Source: Dromaius novaehollandiae (lineage: Eukaryota > Chordata > Aves > Casuariiformes > Dromaiidae). Taken from it: a stretch of DNA of 64,000 nucleotides. Location of the stretch: NCBI RefSeq assembly GCF_036370855.1, contig NC_088117.1:5146001-5210000 (forward strand), read 5' to 3'. The notes under the pieces are model-generated. The model worked only from the letters and a program-made list of their open reading frames with translations, was not told where the DNA came from and searched no databases. This document shows positions 22,129 through 34,345 of this stretch, one piece after another. The position numbers and the translations under genes were made by a program. Numbering within the stretch: position 1 is the stretch's first letter; every line of letters begins with the position of its first letter.

Positions 22129-23951
22129 GGCCAAGTATTTGCCCCCAGAATATGATCTTCAGGGAGCAAATTCAAGGTCTCCTGCTAGAAGCTGGACATT
22201 GACAATATCAGGCCTATGAATTTAATGCAGGAGACATCCATTAAAAACAAAGAAGCAAATGAGAAAGCAGAGAATAAGCTTGGGGTGACTTCTGCTTGTC
22301 AGCTCCTTGCTGGGTGGTCTCCCTTAGGGCAGAACAGCAGTCCAGAAGGGTATGGAGACTGGATGCTGAAATGACCTATTCCCGTGACTTTGGCCAAGTT
22401 GCAAACACAGAGAGTAGAGCAAAGATCTAATGACAGTAATTAGCGTTTTGAGCTAGGATTTCATCTCATCTGAGCCATTCCCAGCTGGAAACCTTTCTTG
22501 AAAATTCAGATTTAAGCCAAGGGCTCAAAATGTTCCAGTCTACTCCCTCAACTCCTTGTGCACATGTATACATATGCATGGGTATAGAGAAAGTAGTACA
22601 TGTATGGACTATTTTGTTAATCTTCATTTCTTTGGTTCCAGATTTAACCAAAAGTGGAAGGGCTGAAATAACATAAGAAAGGTTGAACATATGATATTTC
22701 CTGCTGCTCAGCTAAACACATGTATTGCCAAAAATCTTCCAAGGTAGCTTGTTTCTTTTACATTTTTCTCCCAGTTCTGCAGACTTGAGGAGGTCAATTA
22801 CATTTGAGAGACATTTGACTTTGGCAAGGCTTATGGAAAGCAAACTAAAATTATGACCTTTTGGAGGTTTGCCCATCACTGTCCCATCTTGTCCTTTAAT
22901 AACTGAAGGCTGAATTTTCAGCTACGGCCTTTGGTTTAGCAGGTGTGATTTTGTTTCTGTACGCTTCTAATTCATTGCACGAATCTGTGTTAGAATTTTC
23001 TTTTAGATGTCTATTTATTTGTGCTCGCAAATCAAGCTCAGGTATTTCCAGGAGGAAAATCATACCCAAACAAATGAAATTGGATTCAAACTGAGCAGAA
23101 AAATGGAGCTCTAAAATTATATGCTTAAGTTCGTATGTGGTGACTACAGCCTATCAGGAATGCATACTATAGTAGTTATATCATGTTAGAGAGGCAGGTT
23201 TTTTCAGCAGGATGTTTCCTAGAAAGCAGAAATATCTCTGTGGTTTGTGTATGGGTTTGGAACTTGTATGCAAGTATGGAGCAGGGAATTTGAGGCATGA
23301 AACAGTCATGATTAGAGAAGGCCAGGATCCCTTTCAAAAGTGACAGCAGGAAAACAGGCACAATCAACTCCATTCTGTCTGCTGTTATTGCGTGCTGTTC
23401 TGTGTATTGGATTTAAGACGTTTCTTTAAAGTCGGTATATTTCTGAGTTGCTTCTATTATTATAGAAAAGGTACAGTCTTATGGGAAAGCCAGATGCAAT
23501 AAGATATTTGAGTCTGGATAAGATCTAAGATATTTTTGCAATAAGATATTTAATTCTCACCGAGGCCAAGACCTTGCATGGTAAAAATCAGTGTAAATGC
23601 ACTGGGACTACTCAGTTTTGCGCTCACAAAGTACCTACCCAAGAATGTTCTCAAAATCCAGTTAAATAGCCAGAACTGTTTCATGTGGAAATGCCCCTCA
23701 ATTACAAAGACAAATCTAAGCTATCATGATGTGATTTTTACAGTCTCCTCACAGGGTGCCCTAGTTTGCATTCATGGAATTTTTTGTTTTTGTTTTGTTT
23801 TTGTAATAATGTGGATGTTGGCCATCTGTCTGATCCTGGAAAGGTTGTAAGGTTCTCCCTCCTCTCCAGGTCCTCTTCGCACTCCCTCATTGAACATTAC
23901 ATTTGGGTTAGGTGCCATTAGTTTTCCTTCTTTGTTCTCTAGCCCTAACCT

Positions 23952-23971
23952 CCCCCCCCCCCCCCCCCCCC
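23952..23971 (+). repeat. homopolymer tract, 20 C
   Basis: An uninterrupted run of 20 C. Its length could be affected by sequencing or assembly. The complementary strand is 20 G. Confidence 0.95.
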
Positions 23972-26900
23972 AAGCACACATGCCTTGTCCAATGGTGTAA
24001 AAGCTCTCCTCTCTGCAGCTGGGAGCAGTAACTGCTCAGCTGGTTCCAGGGCTGCCCTAAAGCCGCTGCAAAGGTCAGTGACAAGGGAATTAGAAAAGCA
24101 AAACAAGTTGTGTTGTCGTCGTTCCCCCATCCCCTTTCAGGCCTTGTTATGTATTTTGATTAGCACCACAACCAACCTCATGCACAGACCTCCACTTCTC
24201 GCCGGTCTGCATTTCTGGCCATCCAGAGGGTTCCAGAGGGCAGGACGTCTGGCGTTTTTCCAGCACAGCTACAGGCATGGCCACTGCTGGAGCTGATTTA
24301 CTTTCAGTGCTTGTCAGGCACAAAGCACATTTTGAAAGGAAATGCCATATTGAACTCCCAGTGAGCTGATGGGTATTGTACACAGCTGTCTGATGGCACA
24401 GATGTGCCCCTAATATTCCTTCCAGGAGAACATTTCCTCCTGGGATGCTCTGGCCATCTGATCTGCTCTGAGGTACACTGACCTATCTTGACCCAGTTTG
24501 TGATCAATTCTCTCTTCTGCTTTCTAAAAGGAAGCCCAGGAATACCATTTTGTTATTTAGATTGCCTGGAAGTTGTGGTACTTACGTGTTTGCCCCATCC
24601 AAAGAAGATACTGTCTGTGTTTGCTCTCAAGCATTAGCTCTTAGAAAAGAGAGGAAAGTCACTCCTGAGTTAGTATGCACAAAGGTAAGTAATTTCTCAG
24701 TTGGGCTTTGATAGTGAATTAGTATCCGCCTAAGAGTGCAGGGAGGTGGAGGTGTGGAAGCAGAGGTAACATAGGTTCCACCAAGCATGTTCCTGAATTC
24801 CTGGGTGCATTCGTCTGTGTGCAATGAGCATCCCTTCTGCTATTGTGCCTTTGTATTTATGTCCCTTTTTGTAAGCATGTGTGGGCTTCCTGTTGTGTGT
24901 TTCTTGTGTGCATCTCTGAAAGATGCATGATTGCCTTCATGCGTGCCTGTTGATATGTATTCATGTGCTTTGCAACATTTGCTTTTAAAGTAAGAATGAT
25001 GTTCATGCTGGCTTTCTGTAAAGGTGAATACACTAGGTGGGCTACGATAGAATGGTTAATTCGTAACCAGGTTCTGCTGATCAGTGAGCATAGATAAGGT
25101 TCAAAGCTGGGAGGTATTCAAGTCTCTTTTAGCCAAACCAACAAACTTACTGAAGGCTCTTCATTCTCACTGTTTTAAAGGATACCTTGAAGGATACCTG
25201 GGCTTTCATAAACACCAAACTCCACTTTATTATCAGTGGGCCACACTAGAATGTCTATAACTGGCAGTCCCCAATCTGAATTCTCATCTGAATAAAATGA
25301 TGAAAACCCTCCCATATTTATGACATACACCAGTAATTCCCTAAAGGAACGTGCTGATGAATGCAGAGTTTATCACTTAGAAATTAAGCAGTAGCCAAAT
25401 GAAGACTGCCTTTACTGTCTTAATACTGTCCCTGGGCGTGCATACATTACGATCATCTCTAATAACACAGAAACATACTGGTTTTCCAAGTTTCAGCCAA
25501 AAATACTCAGTTCTTGAAAACAAAGTAGGAGAAATGAATTGTTTTGCAGACACATAGAAAACCCTTACCCTTGTTCTCTGGAATGTTCTTGTGTTCCCAG
25601 ACTTTATAGCAGGGACTTGAAGCTTGACCCTTGCTACGGATGCGCTTTTTGCTGTCCGTGTAAAAGCCTCCCCAAACCTAGTTATTAGATCATAAACAGC
25701 CGCAGTTTGTTAACCAAGTACCAGTCTCCACTGGTTCTGCAGCTTTATTGTGAAATGCTCAGGGAGATCCAGATAAGAAGTAAACCTTCCCACTAATACT
25801 TGTTTACGCTGATACTGTATACAAAGGAGCCCTTGCAAAAGCAATACGCAGTCAAAAGATGACCGTGCTATAATACTGCAAGCACTAAAGCTCGCTCTTT
25901 TGTGCCATCTGATTATGCAGTGTTGTGTGTTCACTTACTCCTTAAAATCCCTCACAAGCTAATAATTTCTCATGAACCCCAGCCTACCAGATCTGTTTGC
26001 GGTAGGCTTCTATATGCTGTTAGTGGGTATATTCTTACAATAGGCTCAGTGAAGTGTCCCTAATATGATTGTCCATGCCAGTGGCTGCTCTGTTACAGCC
26101 TACATGATTTTGTTATCAGAAAAGAAGGATTTATGTAATGTTCATAACTAACCAGCCACTACAAATTCATGTTTTGTTATTTTAGCCATTCTCACCGCCC
26201 TGTTTGCAGGCTTCAAGGTATCTCATTGAGCATATGAGTTAATGGGAATCTGAGAAACTATACAGAATATACATTTAATTTAATGCTAAATGACAGTGAT
26301 ATAAAATTTTGATATTGTAGAGAGCCTTAGGCCAAATTCTCAACTTTAGATAGACATAGCAATATTAGACTCTGTATTTCTGCAGGATGAACATCTTGTC
26401 TTTTATGTCAAAATGTAAAGAACTCTGTCTTTCTGTCTTGGATATGAATCCTGTTGCATTGCTTGTAAATGATCATATCTGGTCTGAATTCAGCTAGATT
26501 GATAGCAGCAGCAAACATCCCCTTTTTCCTCACTTAAGTAGTATATTGCCACCTGAGCAAGTCTCAGGTGGTTTGCTTGAGCCACTCCTTGTCTCAGGGG
26601 GAGACCTCAAGAGGCCTCTTAGCTGTGTAGTAAATGGTATAGACAGAGATATTGCCTTAAGTACTCTGGACTTTGAATTATTTAACTATTGTGGAAGGAA
26701 GTGGGGGCTGGGAGAATCACAGCAAAGGAAAGGAGAGATTATTTCTCCCCTTTGTAAAATTATATTGGGTTCAACGTCATACCATGAAATATCCAGTGCA
26801 GAACTCAAGAACTGCTCCAGTGGATCTTCGCTGACTTGTCCAATTGCATGGAACATGGGGATACTTAACCCAAATCTGTCGGTTTTAATTATTTTCCTCT

Positions 26901-28054
26901 GGACAGATAAAAGCTTTCTATAGGTTCCTGAAGAATATTTGTTCTTTCAAGCGTTCCTCTGTGCTTTGATACTAAACGATTAAAGCATGCTAAAGAAAAA
27001 AACAGCTCCAACCTTTAGCTCCCTGTTCTTGGGCCCCCTGACTGCAGCTTTGATTGTTGACCTAAATTCCCCTTTCATAACTGAGTCCTGTCACCTCTGG
27101 TTGTAGTCTCCCAGCAAAATAGGCACAACCAACTTTCAGAAGTGCAGGGTACTGTTTTCCCTTCTGCCTTGCAAGGCTGTGTCAGGCTCTGCAGCGCACC
27201 TGATGTGTTCAAACTCAAACTGACCTCCCTCTTCCCCTTCCCCCAACCTCTCAGCTCCTAGAAAGTAAAGCATAACAAGTCCTTTTCTTTTGCTTTCAGT
27301 TGCTTAGCTAAGTGGGGAAACTTCTTCTGAATAACAAATTAAATTCTTAGGTAATTCTATGGCTGGGCTGATTACCGGGAAGATTGCTGTTAGCAAGATG
27401 CAAGAAACAGCACTGAAGTAACTGAGGGAGGCCTGGAGTCTGTTACTGATAATATTAAAATGGATTACAGCAGCTTGCATGGGCTACTTCAGCCTCTCTT
27501 CTTTCCAGCTCTGCCATGGAGAGTGCTACTTATGTATGACTGCAGCGGCTACAGCCTCTAGCTGTGAGTTCCTGTTTCTCTGTGGCTGCTCCTGATAAAC
27601 CTCTGTTCCAATCTCGGCATCATGAGCACGGTTACAGCAATGCCTTGTGTCCTCACTCAGGACTTCCAAAAAGTTCAGCAGCTGATGCTACATGCTGTGC
27701 TCTTACTGCCAAATGCTGTCCAGCACACAGGGCCCATGTGAGAATGCAGTTCTATTTAAGTCCCTATCTAAGTCCTGAGAACAAAATGGGACATAAATCA
27801 TATATTGGCCTTGGTTAGACCCTCCTGAGAGAGGTCAGGTATGATGAACAGTGATATACTGGAGCAGTTGTGGGTCAGTAGCCAAAAAACTAATGGTCTT
27901 GACTCAAAAGTAATAATGAGATTTTCCTTATAAAAAAAGAGACACACTATATTTCTGGTTTACTATATTTGGCTTTTGGCATCGGGCTTTTGGGGGTTTA
28001 ATTTTCTAGCTGTCCCCACTATTTTGATGCTTAGGAATTTACTTTTCCCATAAG

Positions 28055-28130
28055 GAACTGGACTTATAAGGCACTGGAAGGAACCTCGTGGGCCATCAAA
28101 GTCACTCTTCAGCTAAGCTTGCATGAATAC
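28055..28130 (-). mobile_element. CR1 3'-end fragment (antisense)
   Basis: The + strand phrase GGCACTGGAAGGAACCTCGTG, followed by GGCCATCAAAGTC, resembles the reverse complement of the extreme CR1 3' end (a GGACTGGAAGGGACCTCGAGAGGTCAT type). It is short and diverged. Confidence 0.5.
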
Positions 28131-31100
28131 ACTAGTTTACTCTGTTGGTGCACTTCTCCAGAGTTGTCTGAAAAGTGACTCATTTCTTTGTGGGGAGGAA
28201 GGTTACCAGTGACTCTTACTGGAAAGCTGAACTAGTGCCTCTTCTTTTTTAAATAAAAGATAAAATTATTTTTTAATCACTTGGGCTTCAGGAAAAGGGG
28301 CTTTAGAGGCAAAAAAATGTCCAGACTGAAGATTTCAAAAGGCTATCAGTATTTTTCTCAGCTATAGCTCCATCCCTTTCTAGCAACTCAAGGCAAGCAG
28401 AAGTGAGGAAAACTGTTTGCTGCTGTATGAAACTTGTACATATTTTTTTAATCTAATTGCTGTGGAGAAAACAAACATCAGCTTTATTTCGCACCATTTC
28501 TTGGCTCAGAAGCTTCAGGCATATTCGCCAAATTGTGGTTTTGCAGTCATTGGCCTGAGTCTTATTTAACATGAGGCTTCTTTACACCGCTCTTGGTTTG
28601 TAAAGGGACATTAAGTAGCTAAATATGTCCTGTACCACATTATTGTAAAGAATTCTCAGTGTAAATGAGCATCTAAACTCTGTATGTTTTTCATGTGAAT
28701 GTTGGTTGTGGTCAGAACTAAATTTTGAAATTTGGAGTGTCAACCATTGTGAGGGGTGATTTTGTGCCAAAACAGCCTTGTTAGGGGTAAAAGAGGCCTC
28801 TTGTTGTATAGAATGTTCTTAATTATGTAAAAGAAATAACTCACGGCTATGGAACCTTTTACTAAATTGAAATAAATTGTAAAAACATCAAATTATTCAG
28901 TTTTCAGAAGTTCTGACAATTATTTCACATGTCCCTACTCCAATGGCTTTGCCCTTATTAGTTGTCATAGAAGAAGTAATGAATTCTTATATTATGACAT
29001 CCAAAGCCCCAACTGAAATTAGTTTCATTGTGCTGGGGACAAAACAGAAAAGCGACACTCCCTTACCCAGAGGTTTCTTAGTCTAAAGCCAAAAGTAAGT
29101 GAAGGACTGGGAAAGTAGGTGCAGCATACAAGCAAAAGAAGGTCATAAAGAACTGGTACGACTCTGCAAGTTATCGGGAGTGTGGGATTCTTATCAAAGC
29201 TTTTCTTACTTTTTCCTTTCTCTCAAAAATAAAACAAGTCTTGCTGCTGAAGAGATTGTGTTCAATCCATCTTTTCATCAAGAGTTGGATGTCTGTAATA
29301 GTAAAAGTTTGAGAAAAGAATACTGTATGTGGCATGTGGATTCAGCAATGACCTTTGCCCTAAACCAGAAAATATAAGAAACTGGAATAGTAGACTGTTT
29401 TAGTTCAGCAGCTTTCATACTGGCATGTTCAGTGGTGTCCCTATTGTCACTGTTTTTTTTCTTTTTCTGCCCTCCTTTGGCTCCCTGTAAATCTTGAATT
29501 GATGGCAGCTGTTTGAGCCAAACTCAAGACACGCTGCATCACATCAGGGTTTAAAAGCTCAAAGGCAAGGGAGGATTGCTACTATTCTGTAGTATTCCTC
29601 CAGCAGCTCCATCTGTTCAGCTGAGGTCAATCACTAGCATCATGCGGCACTTCAGAGAAAGAGGAAGATGTTCTTTAATGATGGCTAGGAAACTGAATTT
29701 CCATTGCACAATAATTTATTAGTTATTTGGGGCAATAATTCCAGCCCCAGTCAGTACAAAAAGCCAAAAATTTGACCCTTGAAGGCAGTATGGTGGACTT
29801 CCTCAGAGCTGGAGCCCCCAGAAGCCTGTTCCAGGGCTTCCAGGCCCTCTGTTTGACAGCAGGGATCTTGGGACACCTTAAAAGCAGGTGGAGCAGGCAC
29901 TACACATATCTGCCCTGGGGCCTGCAGGAGTCGGATGCTGGGCTGCAAAGGTGGCAGGAGATGGCGGGAGCATGACAAGAAAGAGTTGACTTCTACACTA
30001 CTGCTGAAAACAGCTAAGGCAGTCCTGCAGGGTCCCCCAGCTGTGCTGAAGACCCACAGCTTCTCTGAGAGGTTTGTTAGGACTAGGACATTTCTGTACC
30101 ACCCTTTTTTTTTGGTTTCACCAGGTTTGCATTTTCTGGCAGGCAAAAACTCTGTTATGAAATCAGACCAGCTCAAATGGTCTTATTACAATAAGGAAAG
30201 ATCACAGTCTACCTATAAAAAGGCCTCCTTTTAGGGGAAGTTGCTTTGTTTCATACCAGGTTCCTTTTATATGACATACTTTTACTTTTTCTCTACAGTA
30301 TTTCCCACACTGGAAACAAAAGATAGAGTTCTTGAAACAGCTGTTCACTTTACAGGATGGACTCCCACCAGATTTTAATTTTCCAAATGAGGATATTCTG
30401 GAGCATCCCATTTCTTCACCTGGGATTGTATGGATATGCAGAGCATTTTTAAATGTTCTTTTGGGGGCAACGGGGAAAATCAATAGATGTCTGTCTCCCA
30501 GAGGGAGAAGACTTGTCTTTCTCCTGTCAAAGCCTCAAATTTCTCTTCACGCTCAGTGGCAACAGTTTTCATTCTTGTATAGATCCTGGGGACTCCCTGC
30601 TACACTGGGAATGCAACTTTTTATATCTCATTTTTATGACTAATTTTATTTTATAGCTCGTTTGAAAGAGAGACTTGTCTTGCCAGTTGTCTTCTCATTC
30701 ACTACAGTATTACACACTCACTGTCGTTAGGCAATATCTTAATTTGAGACTCATAAAAATGTAGATAATTATGGGCTCTCCTACATCTGAAAATGAAAGC
30801 TTTATAAATGTATTTATTCCATAAAGAAAATTTAAAAACTAGGAAATCTCCAGCTCCAGAACATCATTGGTAGCTTTGGCTTTCATGTCATTAATTTCTC
30901 AGGTAAATATCCATCCCAGCTGGAATGACAAATGCCTTTTTTTTTAGCATATTTGTTTTTTCCTTCCCTGTTTCTCCTCCTCTCCTTCTTGTGATCAGAA
31001 GTAGCAATATAAACTAGAAGCTGGTCTTAAAAAGGTTTTGAACCGAGTGCGCCCTACAGATGAATAAACACATTACCTTCCGAACCCTGGGATCTCTCTT

Positions 31101-31207
31101 CCAAAGGAAACAGGAAAAGGGGGAGCTTAGAGTCCCTAGCAAAATACCAGCCTGCAGAAAAAAGGCCTGTTTAAAATTTTTCAACTTTCCCATCAGAAGA
31201 CTCTTTT

Positions 31208-31277
31208 GCGGGGGGAGAAGGAGGAGAGGGGAAGGGTGTGAGGAGAGGGGGAAGGTGGGTGCTGGGAGAGGGGAGGG
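31208..31277 (+). other. G-rich purine tract with quadruplex potential
   Basis: About 70 nt of almost pure purine, with many GGG to GGGGGG runs separated by A or short A/G linkers. It lies about 1.3 kb upstream of exon 2. It could fold as a quadruplex or triplex; no function is shown. Confidence 0.5.
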
Positions 31278-32093
31278 AAAATACAGTGAATGCTCCTGTA
31301 ACCTTTGCTCTGTTGATACTAGACAAGACTGCACTGTTAATGAGTGATTGTTAACAGATGGCTGTTGAGCAACTTAGTCAGAAGCAGAAGATGTTATTTG
31401 GTTGTAGTGCTGGGAGGGTTAGGGTGCAGGGGTGAGGTAAGGGGATATTTAGTCTTTTCATGAAGACTGAACTGTCAGAGATTTATGATTTTCAGTTAGG
31501 CTTTTGGAAGTGAAGGCTGGGGGAAGGCTTGTTTTCTATGTGCTGATAGTAGAAAGGCCATTTGGTGCTGAAGGCTCTGATGATTATTTTTTCAGTCGAG
31601 AGGTCTAGCTGCAGCCCTTCACCATTAAGACCTGAAAGAAGGAAATGTATGTCTTTAACTCATCAAACCTCATGTCTCAAGCTCATAAAGGAGTGGGCTC
31701 TTCCTACTGCTCAGAACTGTCTGAAGACCCGATTGAGAGAGCTTTAGGTGTGGATCTGCACTTTATGGGAGAAATCACTACTATTTATTCTCTGTGGTGC
31801 ACCAAATCGTTATTAAATGTGTGTGCAAGTGGGCAAGAATCACTTTTGAACATGTGTGTGTGTCCATGCATGTTTCTTGCACTTTCCTGGTCTGGTATAT
31901 ACTTTGCTGAGCAACGTACACCTTTTCCTTACCAGATTTTATTGGTTTTGAATTTGAAGGCAGCCTGAAGAGGACTGATCACATCCCATTCACTCTCTGT
32001 CAGATTTGGGTCCTTGATCCTACCAAGAGCATTCCAGCTGCTCGGCATTTCTCATACTATGCAGTAGTTAGATGTCATACTTATTTCTCCTCT

Positions 32094-32141
32094 GGGCCTT
32101 ATTAGATACAAGGTTCAGGGCCTTATTAGATACAAGGTTCA
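32094..32141 (+). repeat. perfect 24-nt tandem duplication
   Basis: The unit starting GGGCCTTATTAGATACAAGG occurs twice back to back without a mismatch (32094-32117 and 32118-32141), so it is a recent event. Confidence 0.95.
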
Positions 32142-32429
32142 GGCATATGAAGTATAAGTGAGGTGAGAGAAATGGTCAGCAAGAATGCTTCTTGAAATTG
32201 TACTTATTTGAAACCAGTGATGTATGGCTCAAGTGAAAGTAAGAAGGAATGTGCAGTACAACTTCCTGCTGATAGGATTTTGCAAAAGGGTTTTGGTCCT
32301 TAGTCAGGGAAGGGGAATCCCATTCACACACATCACTGGCAGATCTTGACCTTTAATAGCAAGTCTTACCTCCTGCAATCGTGCACTAGATGATTTAATG
32401 TCTTTCTTGTACACCAGCTTTCTAACATA

Positions 32430-32525
32430 TAGAGGCATACATATAAACATATATGTCTACACACACATATTATATATATGCATCTATATGTGTGAGTGTG
32501 TGTATATGAAGATATGTATTTATAA
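32430..32525. repeat. TA/CA/TG simple repeat forming a hairpin, upstream of exon 2
   Basis: Alternating pyrimidine-purine sequence ends about 70 nt before the exon 2 acceptor. ACACACACATAT (32459-32470) pairs with ATATGTGTGAGT (32486-32497) at 11 of 12 positions. Confidence 0.7.
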
Positions 32526-32597
32526 AATTTAAAGACTAATTACATTATTTGTTCTGTCACCCTTATTTATTCATATTTCTTTTTTGGGGGCACATAG

Positions 32598-33666
32598 GAC
32601 TATATGACAAATGTTCTTACACCTCCCGTGACCGAGGATGGGTCCTGGGGATTAACACCGTCAGTGACCAGGGGAATAGAGACCCCCGCTATTTCTTCTC
32701 TCTGAAGACGGATCGTGCTCGCAAAGTTACCACCATTGCAGCACATCGCAGCTACCTCCCCAACCAGTGGGTGCATCTGGCTGCCACGTATGATGGGCAC
32801 CTGATGAAACTCTATGTCAATGGTGCCCAGGTGGCCACCAGTGGAGAGCAGGTGGGCAGCATCTTCAGTCTTCTGACCTTGAAGTGCAAGGTGCTTATGG
32901 TTGGAGGAAATGCCCTGAACCAGAACTATCGGGGTTACATAGAGCACTTCAGCCTCTGGAGGACAGCCCGGTCTCAGAAGGAGATCTTGTTGGACATGGG
33001 CCAGGCAATTCACAGACAAGACATGCCTCTACCTCAGCTAGTTCTTCAAGACAGTTTACTGAATGTGAAAAACACCTGGTCTCCCATGAAGGATGGCAGC
33101 AGTCCTCAGAGCAAGTTCAGCTATCATCATGGCTATTTGCTGGATACCAGCTTAGACCCTCCTCTCTGTGGACAGACAGTCTGTGACAACACAGACGTAA
33201 TTGCTAGCTACAACAAGCTCCCAAGCTTCCGCCGCAACAAGGTTGTTCGGTACCGTGTGGTAAATTTATACGATGACAAGCACCAGAACCCCACTGTCAG
33301 CCAGCAGCAGATTGAGTTCCAGCATCAGCACTTAAATGAAGCTTTCAGCCGCTACAACATCACCTGGGAGCTAGAGGTGCTGGAGGTGAAGAACTCCTCC
33401 CTTCGTCACCGGCTCATCCTGGCTAACTGCGACATCAGCAAGATTGGAGACGAGAACTGTGATCCTGAGTGCAACCACACCTTGACCGGGTACGATGGAG
33501 GGGACTGCCGACATGTACGCCACACACTCTTCAACAAGAAGAAGCAGAATGGTGTGTGTGACATGGATTGTAATTATGAGAAATACAACTTCGATGGTGG
33601 GGAATGCTGTAATCCGGAGATAACAGAAGTCACCAAGACATGCTTTGACCCATATTCTCCTTACAG
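32598..33666 (+). CDS. PAPPA: PAPPA exon 2: laminin-G-like domain, two Lin12/Notch repeats
   Basis: This exon encodes the end of codon 133, residues 134-488, and two bases of codon 489. The first half completes the laminin-G-like domain (DPRYFFSLKTDRAR, NGAQVATSGEQVG, NYRGYIEHFSLW). The second half starts the protease region and carries two Lin12/Notch repeats: residues 410-436 (ending GYDGGDC) and about 450-470 (NGVCDMDC to DGGECC). Together with a third repeat near the C-terminus, these are known to govern which IGF-binding protein is cleaved. Likely N-glycosylation sequons are Asn386-Ile-Thr, Asn398-Ser-Ser and Asn425-His-Thr. The large single exon with no indel-induced stops, and close similarity to pappalysin-1 rather than pappalysin-2, support a functional gene. 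The donor is ACAG|GTAGGC, phase 2. The acceptor is weak. Confidence 0.97.
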
Positions 33667-34189
33667 GTAGGCAATTTTTTCAGCAAACAAGGTCTTTATG
33701 ACCATATTAATGAATATCTGACTAGATACTGATCAGACTGTCCAACCCTTGTGTTAGTGGCATTATGGGCTTTGGAGTTTTTTGTTTTTTCTTAGTATTT
33801 GGCTCACATTGCAATTATTCAAATGCAGTCTCAGCAATGGTCTCAACAATGGCTTACTATTGAATCTATATTCCTCATCTAGGCTAAAGAAAGTCACTGT
33901 CAAAGAGTGAAATAGCCAACCTAGGAAGACCCATTAGTTGTATGTTGTAGCATTGCTCAAATTATTTTAACCACAGACTCTTAGGGGTGGAGATTGGATG
34001 TCATAGAAAGCTCATGTTTGGTGAAGAAAGAGCCCCTCAGGCATGGAACATAAATACTCTTAGGTAGACTAATTTGGTAGGGCTTTTTTGAAGGTAAATA
34101 GATTATTCCATATTCTTAATGCTATGTTAGTGTAGCTTCCTTTAAGTACTTCCGTGGAGGGGCTGTTGAGTCCGCTGATAACAAGGAGA

Positions 34190-34345
34190 GAGGTGAGTAC
34201 CAGGGTTCTTTTGAGTGCTGTTGCAGACATCAGGTAACTGAACTCTTCTGTGTCCCTTTTTATACATACGAAAATGGGGGTAATGCCACTTCAGTCAAGG
34301 ATGAGAGGGCAGCTTTCTGAGAGACTTCATGAGTTAGTAAAATGC
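34190..34345 (+). mobile_element. MIR-like SINE relic
   Basis: CTGTGTCCCTTTTTATACATAC, followed by GAAAATGGGGGTAATGCCAC, parallels the MIR body (TTTCCCCATCTGTAAAATGGGGATAAT). The upstream text is consistent but too diverged to be certain. The ends are approximate. Confidence 0.5.

Larger units (their letters stand above)
21716..28054. other. intron 1 block, unique sequence, poly-C tract and old motif pieces
   Basis: I see no gene. An imperfect hairpin lies at 22089-22128 and a 20-nt C run at 23952-23971. The segment around 23560-23610 shows the old AAAATCAGTGTAAATGCACTGG motif. All open frames are short (at most about 125 codons, 26546-26923) and unlike known proteins. Confidence 0.5.
28131..32400. 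other. intron 1 block, unique sequence
   Basis: I see no gene. A G-rich tract lies at 31208-31277 and a perfect 24-nt duplication at 32094-32141. The open frames near 29751-30176 (minus strand) and 30332-30656 are short and unlike known proteins. Confidence 0.5.
5740..32597 (+). other. PAPPA: PAPPA intron 1 (26,858 nt)
   Basis: The intron runs from GTAGGT after exon 1 to the acceptor CACATAG before exon 2, in phase 1. Both edges are fixed because they join Ala132 to a split Gly133 followed by LYDKCSY, as in the family. I see no nested gene on either strand. Contents are old CR1 and MIR copies, short repeats and unique sequence, listed separately. The acceptor tract is unusual: the pyrimidine run is broken by GGGGGCACAT just before AG. 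Confidence 0.93.

Noticed and set aside
22370..22440. Possible MIR fragment (CGTGACTTTGGCCAAGTTGC)
   Set aside because: Only one short match without the rest of the SINE body in order.
26546..26923. 125-codon open frame in intron 1
   Set aside because: No recognisable domain and starts at a TTG codon; length expected by chance.
29751..30176. 141-codon minus-strand open frame in intron 1
   Set aside because: No homology recognised and nothing around it suggests a promoter or splice structure.
32884..33186. 100-codon open frame within exon 2 and a 139-codon minus-strand frame at 32600-33019
   Set aside because: Shadows of the exon 2 reading frame.
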